Below are positions 52,005-60,928 of a DNA stretch of 64,000 nucleotides, piece after piece. Made by a program: the position numbers and the translations under genes. A model generated the notes under the pieces. It saw only the letters and a program-made list of their open reading frames with translations. It was not told the DNA's origin and searched no databases. Origin of the DNA: Gordonia hydrophobica NBRC 16057 (lineage in GTDB: Bacteria > Actinomycetota > Actinomycetes > Mycobacteriales > Mycobacteriaceae); NCBI RefSeq assembly GCF_001592365.1, contig NZ_BCWU01000003.1, positions 124,001 through 188,000 of the forward strand. The letters run 5' to 3'. Each line of letters begins with the position of its first letter. Position 1 is the first letter of the stretch.

Positions 52005-52520
52005 ATGATCACACGTCGCCTTGGCGCACTCCTCGTCCTCGGCCTCGCGGCCCCCACCATTGCTTCGTGCTCCTTCTCGATCGGAGGCAGCAGCGTCGAC
52101 CTCGACAAGGTCAAGACAGCCATCACCGACGAGTTCAACGAGAAGCTGCAACCGCTCGGTCACAGCGTCGACGACGTCGTCTGCGACGACCCCGGCAAGA
52201 ACGCCGACGACGGCGACACCTTCAAGTGCATCGCAACGGCCAGCGGCGCGACGTTCAACGTCGTCGCCACCGTCGCGAAGCCCGATGTGAAGTTCGAGTC
52301 CACCGAGGTGGCCTACGACATGGCCCACGTCGCTCGCCTGCTGACCACCGAGGTGAACAAGCAGGTCACCGGCGTGACGGTGAACTGCGGCGAGGGCCTC
52401 AAGGCCTACGCGCCGGGCACCACGTTCAACTGCGACGCGACCGATACCCGCGGCCAGTCCGGCACCGTCGTCTATTCGGTCACCAAGAACGGCAAGAACG
52501 ACACCTGGAAACTGAATTGA
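52005..52520 (+). CDS. DUF4333 lipoprotein
   Basis: A 171-residue lipoprotein: signal peptide LGALLVLGLAAPTIASC (lipobox Cys about 22) and two copies of a short cysteine-containing unit, SVDDVVCDDPGKNADDGDTF KCIA and GVTVNCGEGLKAYAPGTTFN CDA, as in DUF4333 proteins. Function unknown. ATG 52005 is preferred over the upstream GTG 51999. Confidence 0.85.
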   Translation: MITRRLGALLVLGLAAPTIASCSFSIGGSSVDLDKVKTAITDEFNEKLQPLGHSVDDVVCDDPGKNADDGDTFKCIATASGATFNVVATVAKPDVKFESTEVAYDMAHVARLLTTEVNKQVTGVTVNCGEGLKAYAPGTTFNCDATDTRGQSGTVVYSVTKNGKNDTWKLN

Positions 52521-52618
52521 CCACTGGCGAAAGTCCCTGGTCCGGGATTCGACTGACAGATTTGGTTACGCTACCGTAATCGTCGTCGCTGACCGCATAC
52601 CCCAGGAGATTCACCACT

Positions 52619-53071
52619 ATGGCCGCTGTCATCCTCTACGGCACGGAAACCGGCACCGGCGAGCTCGTCGCCGACGCGATCGCAGACGTGCTTGCGGCTG
52701 ACCACGACCCGTCGATCTACGACATGGCCGAGTACGCCGCCGAGGACCTCGACACCGACGACTTCCTGGTGGTCGTGTGCTCCACCTACGGCGAGGGTGA
52801 ACTCCCGTCGAGCGCACTGCCGTTCGCGGACGAGCTCGACGAGGTCAAGCCCGATCTCACCGGGCTGCGCTTCGCGGTGTTCGGCATGGGCGACACCGTC
52901 TACGACGACACCTACAACCGCGGCGGAGAGATCATGGCGGCCAAGCTCACTGAGCTCGGTGCCGTGCAGGTCGGCGAGCACTTCCGCCACGACGCGTCGT
53001 CAGCCGTCAAGCCGGCGAAGGCCGCGCAGGAGTGGGCGCAGGCACTGCCCGCCCTCATCGCCGAGGGCTGA
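52619..53071 (+). CDS. Flavodoxin domain protein
   Basis: A 150-residue flavodoxin: YGTETGTGELVADAIADVL is the FMN phosphate-binding loop (residues 7-25), CSTYGEGELPSSALPFADEL, then FGMGDTVYDDTYNRGGEIM. It resembles the flavodoxin of the sulfite-reductase/nitric-oxide-synthase type and MioC. AGGAG lies about 8 bases before the ATG. Carries electrons for an unidentified partner; the gene is alone and ends with a hairpin. Confidence 0.88.
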   Translation: MAAVILYGTETGTGELVADAIADVLAADHDPSIYDMAEYAAEDLDTDDFLVVVCSTYGEGELPSSALPFADELDEVKPDLTGLRFAVFGMGDTVYDDTYNRGGEIMAAKLTELGAVQVGEHFRHDASSAVKPAKAAQEWAQALPALIAEG

Positions 53072-53088
53072 GGCCACCCGAGATCGCC

Positions 53089-53123
53089 GATCCCGGTCGC
53101 CGACATCGTCGGTGACCGGGATC
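53089..53123. terminator. Bidirectional terminator hairpin
   Basis: GATCCCGGTC pairs perfectly with GACCGGGATC around a partly paired 15-base interior (CCGA/TCGG). It sits between the flavodoxin stop and the convergent DMT transporter stop. Confidence 0.75.
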
Positions 53124-53146
53124 TGTCGTCTGCGGCAGCAGTGGGC

Positions 53147-54013
53147 TCAGGACGGCGGCACCATCGGCACATGCTCCTCACGCAGCCGTCCCGGCGTGTT
53201 GTCCGGGCTCGCCGCCTCCTGGGCCAACCGGACCACCGCGGTGCCCGCAATCAGACCCACGACGATGAGCGAGACGGCCGACGGCGCGCCGACGTACACG
53301 TTCTCCCCGAGCAGTGCGATGCCGAGGACCATGGCGACGGCGGGCTCCATCACGTTCATGGCCGGGAACGACGTCTGGAGGTCGCCCGCCCCGAATCCGC
53401 GCTGCTGCGCGACGATCGCCAACACGACGACGATCACCAGCAGGTACAACTCCGCGTGCCGAAACACCGACAGCGGATCGTCGACGACGCGAAGGGCCAC
53501 GGCTTTGATCAACAGTGCCGAGACACCGAACAGCGCCCCGGCCGCGAGACCGTAGCTCAGCGCCCGGAAGTGCGCGCTGCGACAGCACTCCGCGTTCCAG
53601 ACCACGGCGATCAGGCCGACGATCAAGACGCTGACGGTCACGATCATGACCAGCATGTGCGGTCGACGGTCGGTGGAGACCGGTCGCGCCAAGATGAGGA
53701 ACCCGACGACGCAGGCGACCAGGATCAGCCCCCACATCCATTCGCTGCCCCGGAGCCTGCGGCGGTCGATCCAGGCCTCCATCGGCAGGGCGAACAGGAC
53801 GGCCAGCACCACCAACGGCTGAACCACCAGAATCGAGCCGAGACCGAGCGCCGACGCCTGTAGCAAGAAGCCGGCCAGTGCGATCGCCGCCCCCAGACTC
53901 CAGCCCGCGGTGATGGCGCCACTGGCCGCCGACGCCCGTTGCCGCAGGACTGTTCCGACGGCAATCAGGACGGCGGCGCCAATCGCCAGCAGTATCGGAG
54001 CCCAGGTATGCAT
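53147..54013 (-). CDS. DMT-superfamily membrane protein
   Basis: A 288-residue protein with 9-10 hydrophobic segments, starting MHTWAPILLAIGAAVLIAVG and containing the repeat of EamA/DMT type: ILVVQPLVVLAVLFALPMEA and, in the second half, SFPAMNVMEPAVAMVLGIAL LGENV, the conserved end-of-TM Pro/Glu pattern. Substrate unknown. Ends with a hydrophilic tail of about 25 residues. Confidence 0.82.
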   Translation of the reverse strand: MHTWAPILLAIGAAVLIAVGTVLRQRASAASGAITAGWSLGAAIALAGFLLQASALGLGSILVVQPLVVLAVLFALPMEAWIDRRRLRGSEWMWGLILVACVVGFLILARPVSTDRRPHMLVMIVTVSVLIVGLIAVVWNAECCRSAHFRALSYGLAAGALFGVSALLIKAVALRVVDDPLSVFRHAELYLLVIVVVLAIVAQQRGFGAGDLQTSFPAMNVMEPAVAMVLGIALLGENVYVGAPSAVSLIVVGLIAGTAVVRLAQEAASPDNTPGRLREEHVPMVPPS

Positions 54014-54069
54014 CAGAGACAGATTAGTGGTTCCTCGGCTCCCTCCGCGTCGCTACCACCGGGAGCCGA

Positions 54070-54609
54070 TCAACGAGTGACGTGCAACTCGGTGCTGACC
54101 GGCGTCGGATTGACGGTGAGGTCCTGAATCGGGCAGTGCTGCTCGACCACGTCGCGCAGTCGCCGGTAGTCGTCGTCGGACGCCGGCCCGGTGATGTCGA
54201 CGAAGACACGCACGGCGGTGAAGCCGGGCCGCACGTCGGTGTCCAGGCCGAAGAATCCGCGGACGTCGAGGTCGCCCTCGGCGCGCAGCGTGAGGTCGTC
54301 GAATGCGATTCCGAGGCGCTCGGCCCAGAATCGGTAGGTCACCACCTGGCAGGAGAGCAGCGCGGTCAGGTAGTACTCGACCGGGTTCGGCGCGGTGTCG
54401 CCGCCGCCGAGACTCGCCGGCTCGTCGACGGAGACGCTGAACGAGCGGATGGCGATGTCGCTCGACACCCCTTCTCCGGCGACCGCGGATGCACCGAAGA
54501 CCACCTGCGCATTGCTCGGCTTCGCCGCGACGGCGTCGGCGGTGGCCGAGGCGATGGCGTTGAGCGCGGTGTCCGTGTCGGGAATGGTGATGATGTCGGT
54601 TGTCGTCAT
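54070..54609 (-). CDS. OsmC-family protein
   Basis: A 179-residue OsmC/Ohr-fold protein: DTAPNPVEYYLTALLSCQVV places the peroxidatic Cys at about 96, and DVVEQHCPIQDLTVNPTPVS the second Cys at about 157. These proteins reduce organic hydroperoxides or act as thiol-stress proteins. The N-terminal 60 residues are a divergent extension with an Ala-rich helix. The start at 54609 is preceded by a purine-poor leader. Confidence 0.87.
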   Translation of the reverse strand: MTTTDIITIPDTDTALNAIASATADAVAAKPSNAQVVFGASAVAGEGVSSDIAIRSFSVSVDEPASLGGGDTAPNPVEYYLTALLSCQVVTYRFWAERLGIAFDDLTLRAEGDLDVRGFFGLDTDVRPGFTAVRVFVDITGPASDDDYRRLRDVVEQHCPIQDLTVNPTPVSTELHVTR

Positions 54610-54733
54610 GTCGTCGACCGTAGGATCCGGCCGCGGCGATGGACATGGTTACGGGCGCGGAGAATCTAACCATTCCCACCGCCCCATCGCGCGCCTGTCC
54701 GCTTTTGTCGGACCCGGGACTTACCGTGTGGGC

Positions 54734-55015
54734 ATGACATATCGCAGGGACCTGGAGCGGATGACCACCTTGTCGTCGCGGGACATCGGCGACGCCTGCC
54801 GCGGCGACCGGCTCCCCGGCCTGATCAATCGGTGCATCGACGAGTTGCTCGAGCTCACCGAACTGGCCGACGAAGCACTGTCCGACGATCGGATCGAGGA
54901 GTACCTGATGTACACGCAGGAGGTCTCGGCTTGGCGGGAGACCGCCCAGCTCCTCCGGCTGATGGCGGCGGACGAGTCACTGCGCGGCGCACGGAATCGG
55001 CGAGGTGCAGCATGA
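54734..55015 (+). CDS. Small conserved hypothetical upstream of sixA
   Basis: A 93-residue helical protein starting MTYRRDLERMTTLSSRDIGD, with INRCIDELLELTELADEALS DDRIEEYLMY. It overlaps sixA by 4 bases (ATGA), so it is real and translated. I do not recognise it. The preceding frame to 54395 is antisense to osmC and was dropped. Confidence 0.65.
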   Translation: MTYRRDLERMTTLSSRDIGDACRGDRLPGLINRCIDELLELTELADEALSDDRIEEYLMYTQEVSAWRETAQLLRLMAADESLRGARNRRGAA

Positions 55016-55509
55016 CGTCCGAGAGACCCGCTCGACTGCTGGTGCTGATGCGGCACGGCAAGTCCGCATACCCAGACGGCGTCTACGACCACGACCGCCC
55101 GCTCAACAAGCGCGGCATGACCCAGGCCGCGCTGGCCGGTGAGTGGATGGCGTCCGACGGGCTGTCGATCGACGCCGTCCTCTGTTCCACGTCGACGCGC
55201 ACGCGCATGACTCTGGAGCAGACCGGCATCGACGCGCCGGTCCAGTACGTCAGCGAGCTGTACGGTGGCACGCCGTCGGAGATCTTCGAGACCGTGCGCG
55301 TGTACGCGCCGGAGGATGCGTCGACGGTGCTGGTGGTCGGACATTTCCCGGGGATGCCCGAGGCCGTTCTGGCCCTCGACCCGTCGGGCGAGATCGACCG
55401 GTTTCCCACCTCCGCCTACGCGGTGGTCGGCATCGGTGTGCCGTGGGATCGGCTGGGGCTCGACGTCGACCGCGATGCCCGCCTCACGGCGTTTCGGGTC
55501 CCCCGATAA
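55012..55509 (+). CDS. sixA: SixA-type phosphohistidine phosphatase
   Basis: A 165-residue histidine phosphatase: VLMRHGKSAYPDG is the RHG motif (Arg/His at about residues 14-15), with CSTSTRTRMTLEQTG and the second His in VVGHFPGMPEAVL. SixA dephosphorylates histidine phosphates such as phosphorelay or PTS proteins. Start fixed by overlap with the small gene upstream. Confidence 0.88.
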   Translation: MTSERPARLLVLMRHGKSAYPDGVYDHDRPLNKRGMTQAALAGEWMASDGLSIDAVLCSTSTRTRMTLEQTGIDAPVQYVSELYGGTPSEIFETVRVYAPEDASTVLVVGHFPGMPEAVLALDPSGEIDRFPTSAYAVVGIGVPWDRLGLDVDRDARLTAFRVPR

Positions 55510-55539
55510 GCGGCGGAGCCGCCGGGTAACGTCACGCAC

Positions 55540-56043
55540 ATGGTTGCCCCTGTCTCTGCACCCACGGAACCGGACCTGACCTTCCTGCGCCGCTGCGTCA
55601 CGCTGGCGCGGGAAGCGCTCGACGCCGGAGACGAACCGTTCGGCTCACTCATCGTCGACGCGGCGGGCGACGTCCGCTTCGCCGACCGCAACCGGGTCAG
55701 CGGCGGCGACCACACGCGCCACCCCGAATTCGCGGTCGCCCGGTGGGCGGCCAAGAACTTGACCGAGCAGCAGCGCGCATCCTCGGTGGTGTACACCTCG
55801 GGCGAGCACTGCCCGATGTGTTCGGCTGCGCACGCATGGGTCGGTCTCGGCCGAATCGTGTACGCGGCCAGCGCCGCCCAACTCGCACAGTGGCGTGCGG
55901 AATGGGGACTGGCTCAGGGCCCGGTCGCCACCCTGGCGATCAATCAGGTGGCGCCCGATGTACCCGTGTCCGGACCCGCGCCCGAACTCGCCGACGAACT
56001 CCGCGAACTGCACGCACGCTCGGCGGGCGTCTGGACCGAGTGA
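55540..56043 (+). CDS. Nucleoside/cytidine-deaminase-like protein
   Basis: A 167-residue zinc deaminase: FGSLIVDAAG, then HPE in TRHPEFAVARWA (the usual form is HAE), and the zinc ligands in SGEHCPMCSAAHAWVGLGRI. The family deaminates guanine, cytosine or small nucleosides and tRNA adenosine. HPE keeps the catalytic His/Glu. It follows sixA by 30 bases and may be co-transcribed. Substrate unknown. Confidence 0.85.
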   Translation: MVAPVSAPTEPDLTFLRRCVTLAREALDAGDEPFGSLIVDAAGDVRFADRNRVSGGDHTRHPEFAVARWAAKNLTEQQRASSVVYTSGEHCPMCSAAHAWVGLGRIVYAASAAQLAQWRAEWGLAQGPVATLAINQVAPDVPVSGPAPELADELRELHARSAGVWTE

Positions 56044-56056
56044 CCCCGGGACCGGG

Positions 56057-57157
56057 TCACGGATCGAGCAGTTCCAGCCGTACCGCCATCAGTCGGATGG
56101 GCCGGTCGATCTCGAACGCCTCCAGCAGCGCCGTGGCCACCGCGACGATGGGCTCGTAGTCGGTCGTCGGCGCAGGCATCTTCCGCATCTTGGTCCGGGT
56201 GTAGAACGTCGATGTGCGCACGGTGAGTCCGACCCGGAACGGCATCCGCCCCTCGGCGATCACCTGGTCCAGCACCTCGCGCGTCAGTCCGCGCACGGCG
56301 GCCTGCAGGTCGTCGCGGGCGGTGAGGTCGACGTCGAAGGTGTGCGCCTTGGAGTGCGATTTCGCCACCGGTGGAGCACTGTCGATCGCATCATCGCCGC
56401 CGCCGCGGCTGAGGACGTAGAGCCAGTTGCCCTGGTGTGGACCGAAGAGCGCGATCAGCTCGTCACGATCAGCGGCGACCAACTGGGCGACGGTATCGAT
56501 GCCCACCGAGGCGAGTTTCGCAGCCGTCCGCGAACCGACGCTCCACAGGTCCCGACACGGCCGATGATCCATCAGCGTCGACCAGTTGGTCTCGTCGAGG
56601 ACGAAGACGCGGGCCTCGTCGAGTGCCTGGGCATCCCGGATCGCCTGTTTGGCGAACCCGGTCGCAGCCTTGGCACGCTGTTTGTTGTCGGAGACGCCGA
56701 CGCAGCACCGCAGCCCGGTCTCAGCCAGGACGGTCCGTCGGATCGTCTCGGCCACGACGACGATGTCGTCCAGGTCGCGAGCCTCCGTGTCGGCGCGGTC
56801 GTCGAAGCCGAGGTACGCCTCATCCCATCCCCACACCTCGACGGCGTCGCCGATCTCCCGGAGCACGTCCATGACGCGCGCCGACGCGGCCTCGTACGCG
56901 GCCATGTCGAGCGGCAGGAAGACGGCGTCGGGCGCTTTCTTTCCCGCCGCCCGCATCGGCATGCCTGCGCGCACGCCCAGGTCACGCGCCTCGTACGACG
57001 CGCACGTCACCACTTGTCGAGCACGATTCGCGTCGCCGTCGCCGCCGACGATCACGGCGTGCCCGACCAGCTCCTCGCGCCGCAACCGCTCCACCGAGAC
57101 TTGAAACTGGTCCAGATCGACGTGCAGCAGCCAGCGGTACCGTGTCGGGACACCCAT
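56057..57157 (-). CDS. dinB2: Y-family DNA polymerase IV, DinB2-like
   Basis: A 366-residue translesion polymerase. Palm catalytic residues: Asp14 in HVDLDQFQVSVE and Asp112/Glu113 in VWGWDEAYLG; finger motif GGDGDANRARQVVTCASYEA; thumb and little-finger region ending in STFYTRTKMRKMPAPTTDYE. These match mycobacterial DinB2 (Rv3056). Gln19 occupies the position of the steric gate (Leu in mycobacterial DinB2, Phe in E. coli DinB, by recall), which may affect ribonucleotide discrimination. The start at 57157 is chosen because residues upstream do not match the family. Confidence 0.87.
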   Translation of the reverse strand: MGVPTRYRWLLHVDLDQFQVSVERLRREELVGHAVIVGGDGDANRARQVVTCASYEARDLGVRAGMPMRAAGKKAPDAVFLPLDMAAYEAASARVMDVLREIGDAVEVWGWDEAYLGFDDRADTEARDLDDIVVVAETIRRTVLAETGLRCCVGVSDNKQRAKAATGFAKQAIRDAQALDEARVFVLDETNWSTLMDHRPCRDLWSVGSRTAAKLASVGIDTVAQLVAADRDELIALFGPHQGNWLYVLSRGGGDDAIDSAPPVAKSHSKAHTFDVDLTARDDLQAAVRGLTREVLDQVIAEGRMPFRVGLTVRTSTFYTRTKMRKMPAPTTDYEPIVAVATALLEAFEIDRPIRLMAVRLELLDP

Positions 57158-57234
57158 GTGGCGATCGTAGTGACCCGACGCGCGTCCCACCGCCGGTCGG
57201 ACAGTCTCGGCGGTGGAACGCACACTCGATCAGG

Positions 57235-59634
57235 TCACCCGACCGGTTCCAGAGCCGGTTCCGATGCACTGTCGACCGGCGTCTCGCCGAGCCCGGTCAC
57301 GTCTGCGTCCGAGTCATCCCCATCGACGTCGACTCCCGGTTCCTCGACGATGGGAACGTCCGAAGTCGGCTGCTCCTCCACAGTGGGCACATCAGGTGTG
57401 ACGACCTCGATCGGTGCCGGTTCGCCAGGCTCATTGACCACCATCGATGGCAAATCCGGCACCGAGGTGCCGACGATCATCGGCGGTACATCGGCGGACG
57501 ACGCCCCAGCGTCGGACACCGTGTCGTCGCTCTCAGGACGATCCGCCCCCGCGTCCGAGGCAATCGTCGCTGGTCCGCTCGACAGTTGTCCGATGAGCTC
57601 GCCCGCCGTTGTGAGGTCGTCGATGATGGTGACCGTCTTCAGGTAGTCGCTGACGGTGCCGACCGGGTCGAACGGATTGTCCAGGCTCAGCGTCCCGAGT
57701 CCGAACGGGTTGTCCCACTGGACCAGGCTGATCTTCGGGAGCAAACCGGTCTGGGCGTCGCCGGTGATCTGCCTGATCTGCGGTAGGCCGATGAGATTAG
57801 GCCGCAGGGCTCCGTTGATCTCCACGGCTGGAAAGAAGACGATCTCATGTCCCAGCCACTGGATAACCAATGGTTCACGGAGCCCGTAGTCACTGGTCAG
57901 CCAGTGCGCGGTCGTCGTCTTCTCGATCACCGGGTCGAAGAGCAAGGTTCCGTCGTCGGCGGTGGCCTGCACTGTCCGCTGTACGTGTCGTGCATCTGCA
58001 GTGCCTTCGGGGACTTCGTTGCCGTCGGCATCGACCCAGACCATCAGCGGCACCACGGCCCCGTCGACGACTTCAGTCGCCCCGACCATCCGCGGCGTCT
58101 GCTTCACCGTCATGACGGGGTTGCCGTCGTCGTCGAGTACTGGGTTGCCGTCCTCGTCGAGGACTGGCTCCTTGGCGAAGACGGTGTGCACGTCCTTCGT
58201 GTAGCGCACGAAATCCTTGGCGAACTTGATGCGTTGTTCCTCTGACACGAGGGCATTGAGCATGTCCGCCATGAAGGGACTGTCCATCAAGCCCGACGTG
58301 TCACCGCCGAGGACCGGGCCGAGCTGTTTCAGCAATGCGTCGTTACCGAAGAACAGCGACGTGACATCCGCCAGGCCGTACTGTTCCTGTCGATGACCGC
58401 CATCGGTGACCGGACGCAGATCCTTGTAATAGTCGAACGTCCCGAGGTAGTTGGTGCAGGTGCCGAGGCCTTCTGCGGTGGCCGTGGTGTTGAGGCCGAA
58501 GCAAGACACCTCCTTGAGGCCCGGCAGTTTTAGCCCTTCCACCAGGTCGAGCATGGCACCCGCATCCGCGCCGGCGTCGCCTGCCAGATCAGAGTCGAGC
58601 ACTCCGGTCGCGCGCAACTTCGCGAAGTCGATCTCCTGACCGAACCAGGTGAAGGTGACGTCGTCGGTGTCGATGTTGACGGCCGAAGCGATCCCGAGAT
58701 CTGCGAACGCCGTCGAGGTGCGCCCCTTATCTGCGGCAGCAAGCGCCAGCGCCAGCGCATGCCCGGTCTGCGCGAGTGCGTTGCCGCCGCGCATCGACAG
58801 TGCGACGTTGACGCCGTCGCCCGCGATGACCGACGTACCGATCGGCTTGGCGGGGCTCGGCAACTGCTGTGGGACGGTGTGGTCGTAGGTGTGGCCGGTC
58901 AAGAACTCGGCCATCTTGAGGGCTTCCGAACGCTTATCGTAGTTCTTGTCGCGGTCGCGCCACTCCCCGATACACCGTCCGAACGCCATGAATCCGGTGC
59001 AGTACCGTTCCATGACGACCGGAAGCGCGGCATCTTGTTGGATCGCGGCGTACGTGTCGTATTTGTCGAACGCTCCGGGGTCCACGCGGACGCCGACGAC
59101 GGCGTCCGCCAGAGACTTGACCGTGTCGCTGCCCAACACTGCTCCGCCGAGAACCTCGAGCAGATTGCGTTCCCCCATCCGGTACTTGACGAACAACAGA
59201 TTGATGTCGTCGCCGAGGTCCATGGTGATTCCCTCGGCGGCCTGCCCCACCTCGAGACTCTCGGGAAGCACCAGCGCAATGCCTGTACCGTTCGACGTGG
59301 TGCAGTCTGCGATCGCCAGCGGCGGGTTGTCCGGGTCGTACTCGGTGCTGCGGTCTGCGTCCGGACCTGTCGCGAGTGCTCCAGTTCGGCACATCTCGAC
59401 GAACTGCTTAACGATCGGCTCGTCCAACATGTCCACGACGGCGGCGAGGTCCATCGACCCCAGGTCGACGCTCGACGCTGTCTGAGCCAACACCTGTCCC
59501 GCCGGAGCGAGCACAGTGCCGCTGCCGAGCGCGACCACCGCACCGACTGAGACGAGCCCCCGCTTCAATCGTTGGCGACGACCACCCTGGGCACGCGCCT
59601 GCGCGCGACGCTGCGCCCGATTCATCTGTTCCAT
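57235..59634 (-). CDS. Large secreted protein of unknown function
   Basis: A 799-residue protein I do not recognise. The first residues are very basic (MEQMNRAQRRAQARAQGGRR), then a hydrophobic segment GLVSVGAVVALGSGTVLAPA with a cleavage site near GQVLAQ, so it is exported, perhaps by Tat given the paired-Arg patch, though no clear RRxFLK. Paired cysteines lie in the mature part (CRTGALATG, DCTTSNG, RYCTGFMAFGRCIGEWRDRD, CFGLNTTATAEGLGTC). The middle has a repeat DEDGNPVLDDDGNPV. The last 120 residues are Pro/Val/Asp/Glu-rich. A GAAGAGG site supports 59634. Confidence 0.7.
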   Translation of the reverse strand: MEQMNRAQRRAQARAQGGRRQRLKRGLVSVGAVVALGSGTVLAPAGQVLAQTASSVDLGSMDLAAVVDMLDEPIVKQFVEMCRTGALATGPDADRSTEYDPDNPPLAIADCTTSNGTGIALVLPESLEVGQAAEGITMDLGDDINLLFVKYRMGERNLLEVLGGAVLGSDTVKSLADAVVGVRVDPGAFDKYDTYAAIQQDAALPVVMERYCTGFMAFGRCIGEWRDRDKNYDKRSEALKMAEFLTGHTYDHTVPQQLPSPAKPIGTSVIAGDGVNVALSMRGGNALAQTGHALALALAAADKGRTSTAFADLGIASAVNIDTDDVTFTWFGQEIDFAKLRATGVLDSDLAGDAGADAGAMLDLVEGLKLPGLKEVSCFGLNTTATAEGLGTCTNYLGTFDYYKDLRPVTDGGHRQEQYGLADVTSLFFGNDALLKQLGPVLGGDTSGLMDSPFMADMLNALVSEEQRIKFAKDFVRYTKDVHTVFAKEPVLDEDGNPVLDDDGNPVMTVKQTPRMVGATEVVDGAVVPLMVWVDADGNEVPEGTADARHVQRTVQATADDGTLLFDPVIEKTTTAHWLTSDYGLREPLVIQWLGHEIVFFPAVEINGALRPNLIGLPQIRQITGDAQTGLLPKISLVQWDNPFGLGTLSLDNPFDPVGTVSDYLKTVTIIDDLTTAGELIGQLSSGPATIASDAGADRPESDDTVSDAGASSADVPPMIVGTSVPDLPSMVVNEPGEPAPIEVVTPDVPTVEEQPTSDVPIVEEPGVDVDGDDSDADVTGLGETPVDSASEPALEPVG

Positions 59635-59858
59635 CACGTCCTCTTCCCGTAGGAGGCAAGTCATCCACTCGCTCGCGCGAATCCTATCGGTTTCCGACAT
59701 TCACGGCACGACATGTCGATCGATCGCCCCATACACTGCGACTCCGGATATTTCCGACACAACACACCGCCGGTCCCGACGTCTCGCGTCGCTATCTATT
59801 CCGCAACAACCGCCGTTTCGATTTCACTTCCGTCCCACCGGCCTCGTACGGTGGCCGC

Positions 59859-60848
59859 ATGGGCGAACGAACACAAACGCGACCACGGCACTCGATACGA
59901 CTCACGGTCGCCGGTTTACTCGCCGCAGTCCTCGCCCTCACTCTGACACCCGCACCGGCGGCCGACGCAGCGCCGCGAGTGCCCGCAGCCCAGACGCTGA
60001 GTCCCACGGTGTCGATGATCTCCGTGTACTCGCCGTCGATGAACCGCGTGATTCGCAGCCACGTCCTGCATCCCGCGGGGAGCCCCGCGGGCCTCCCGGT
60101 CTTCTACATGCTCCCCGGCGCAGGCGGCGCCGAGGACGGCATCTCGTGGTTCAACAACACGCGCGTCCGTCAGTTCTTCGCGAACAAGCGCGTCAACGTC
60201 GTGCTGCCGATCGGCGGTCGGTTCTCGATGATGACCGACTGGCAGCACACCGATCCGGCCCTCGGCCGCAACAAATGGCAGACCTTCTTCACCCGCGAAC
60301 TCCCCGCCGCGGTGAACAAGCAGTTCCGGACCAGCGGCGTCAACGCGATCTCCGGCGTCTCGATGTCCGCAGGTCCGGCCCTCGATCTCGCGACGCAGGC
60401 GCCCCGCCTCTACCGTGCCGTCGCGTCGTACAGCGGCTGCCCCGGCACCACCGATCCGCTCGGCACCCTCGCCGCGACCGCCGTCACCGCCCGCGGCGGC
60501 GGCAACGTCGTCAACATGTGGGGCCCGCCCGGCAGCCCCGCCTGGTATCGACACGATCCGGTCGTCAACGCGAACAAACTGCGCGGCAAGGCCATCTACC
60601 TGTCCGCGGGATCCGGGATCGCCGGGCCCGTCGACGGCCGCCTCCTCCAGAACGGCAGCGGACTCGTCGGCGGCAACGTCATCGAAGCGGTGGCGCTGCA
60701 GTGCACCACCAACATGTCGAATCGCCTGAACGGTCTGCGGATCCCGCACCGCTTTGTGCACCGGCCCGACGGCGTCCACACGTGGGGCCTGTTCTACGCC
60801 GACCTCCGCAACTCCTGGCCGATGATCGCCCGCGCCATCGGCGCCTGA
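59859..60848 (+). CDS. Antigen-85/mycolyltransferase-like secreted esterase
   Basis: A 329-residue alpha/beta hydrolase with a signal peptide (AGLLAAVLALTLTPAPAADA, cleavage near ADAAP). Nucleophile elbow GVSMSAGPALDLATQ (Ser about residue 169); the strand-turn MLPGAGGAEDGISWFNNTRV and C-terminal His in PDGVHTWGLFYADL match the esterase D/antigen 85 family that transfers mycolates or other acyl groups onto trehalose and cell-wall sugars. In this taxon a mycolyltransferase is likely; a simple esterase is the alternative. Confidence 0.83.
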   Translation: MGERTQTRPRHSIRLTVAGLLAAVLALTLTPAPAADAAPRVPAAQTLSPTVSMISVYSPSMNRVIRSHVLHPAGSPAGLPVFYMLPGAGGAEDGISWFNNTRVRQFFANKRVNVVLPIGGRFSMMTDWQHTDPALGRNKWQTFFTRELPAAVNKQFRTSGVNAISGVSMSAGPALDLATQAPRLYRAVASYSGCPGTTDPLGTLAATAVTARGGGNVVNMWGPPGSPAWYRHDPVVNANKLRGKAIYLSAGSGIAGPVDGRLLQNGSGLVGGNVIEAVALQCTTNMSNRLNGLRIPHRFVHRPDGVHTWGLFYADLRNSWPMIARAIGA

Positions 60849-60868
60849 CGCACCACTTAGCCGCGATT

Positions 60869-60928
60869 CGCACCATTTCTGGTTCCCGCACTCGGTCGCG
60901 ACCGAGTGCGGGAGACGGAAGTGGTGCG
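60869..60928. repeat. 60-bp palindrome P1
   Basis: A near-perfect palindrome (26 of 30 pairs) centred between 60898 and 60899: left arm CGCACCATTTCTGG then TTCCCGCACTCGGTCG. It matches palindrome P2 at 61705-61764 at 26 of 30 positions of the left arm. A further CGCACCACTT lies at 60849-60858. The start codon of the following gene lies inside its right arm. Confidence 0.75.
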
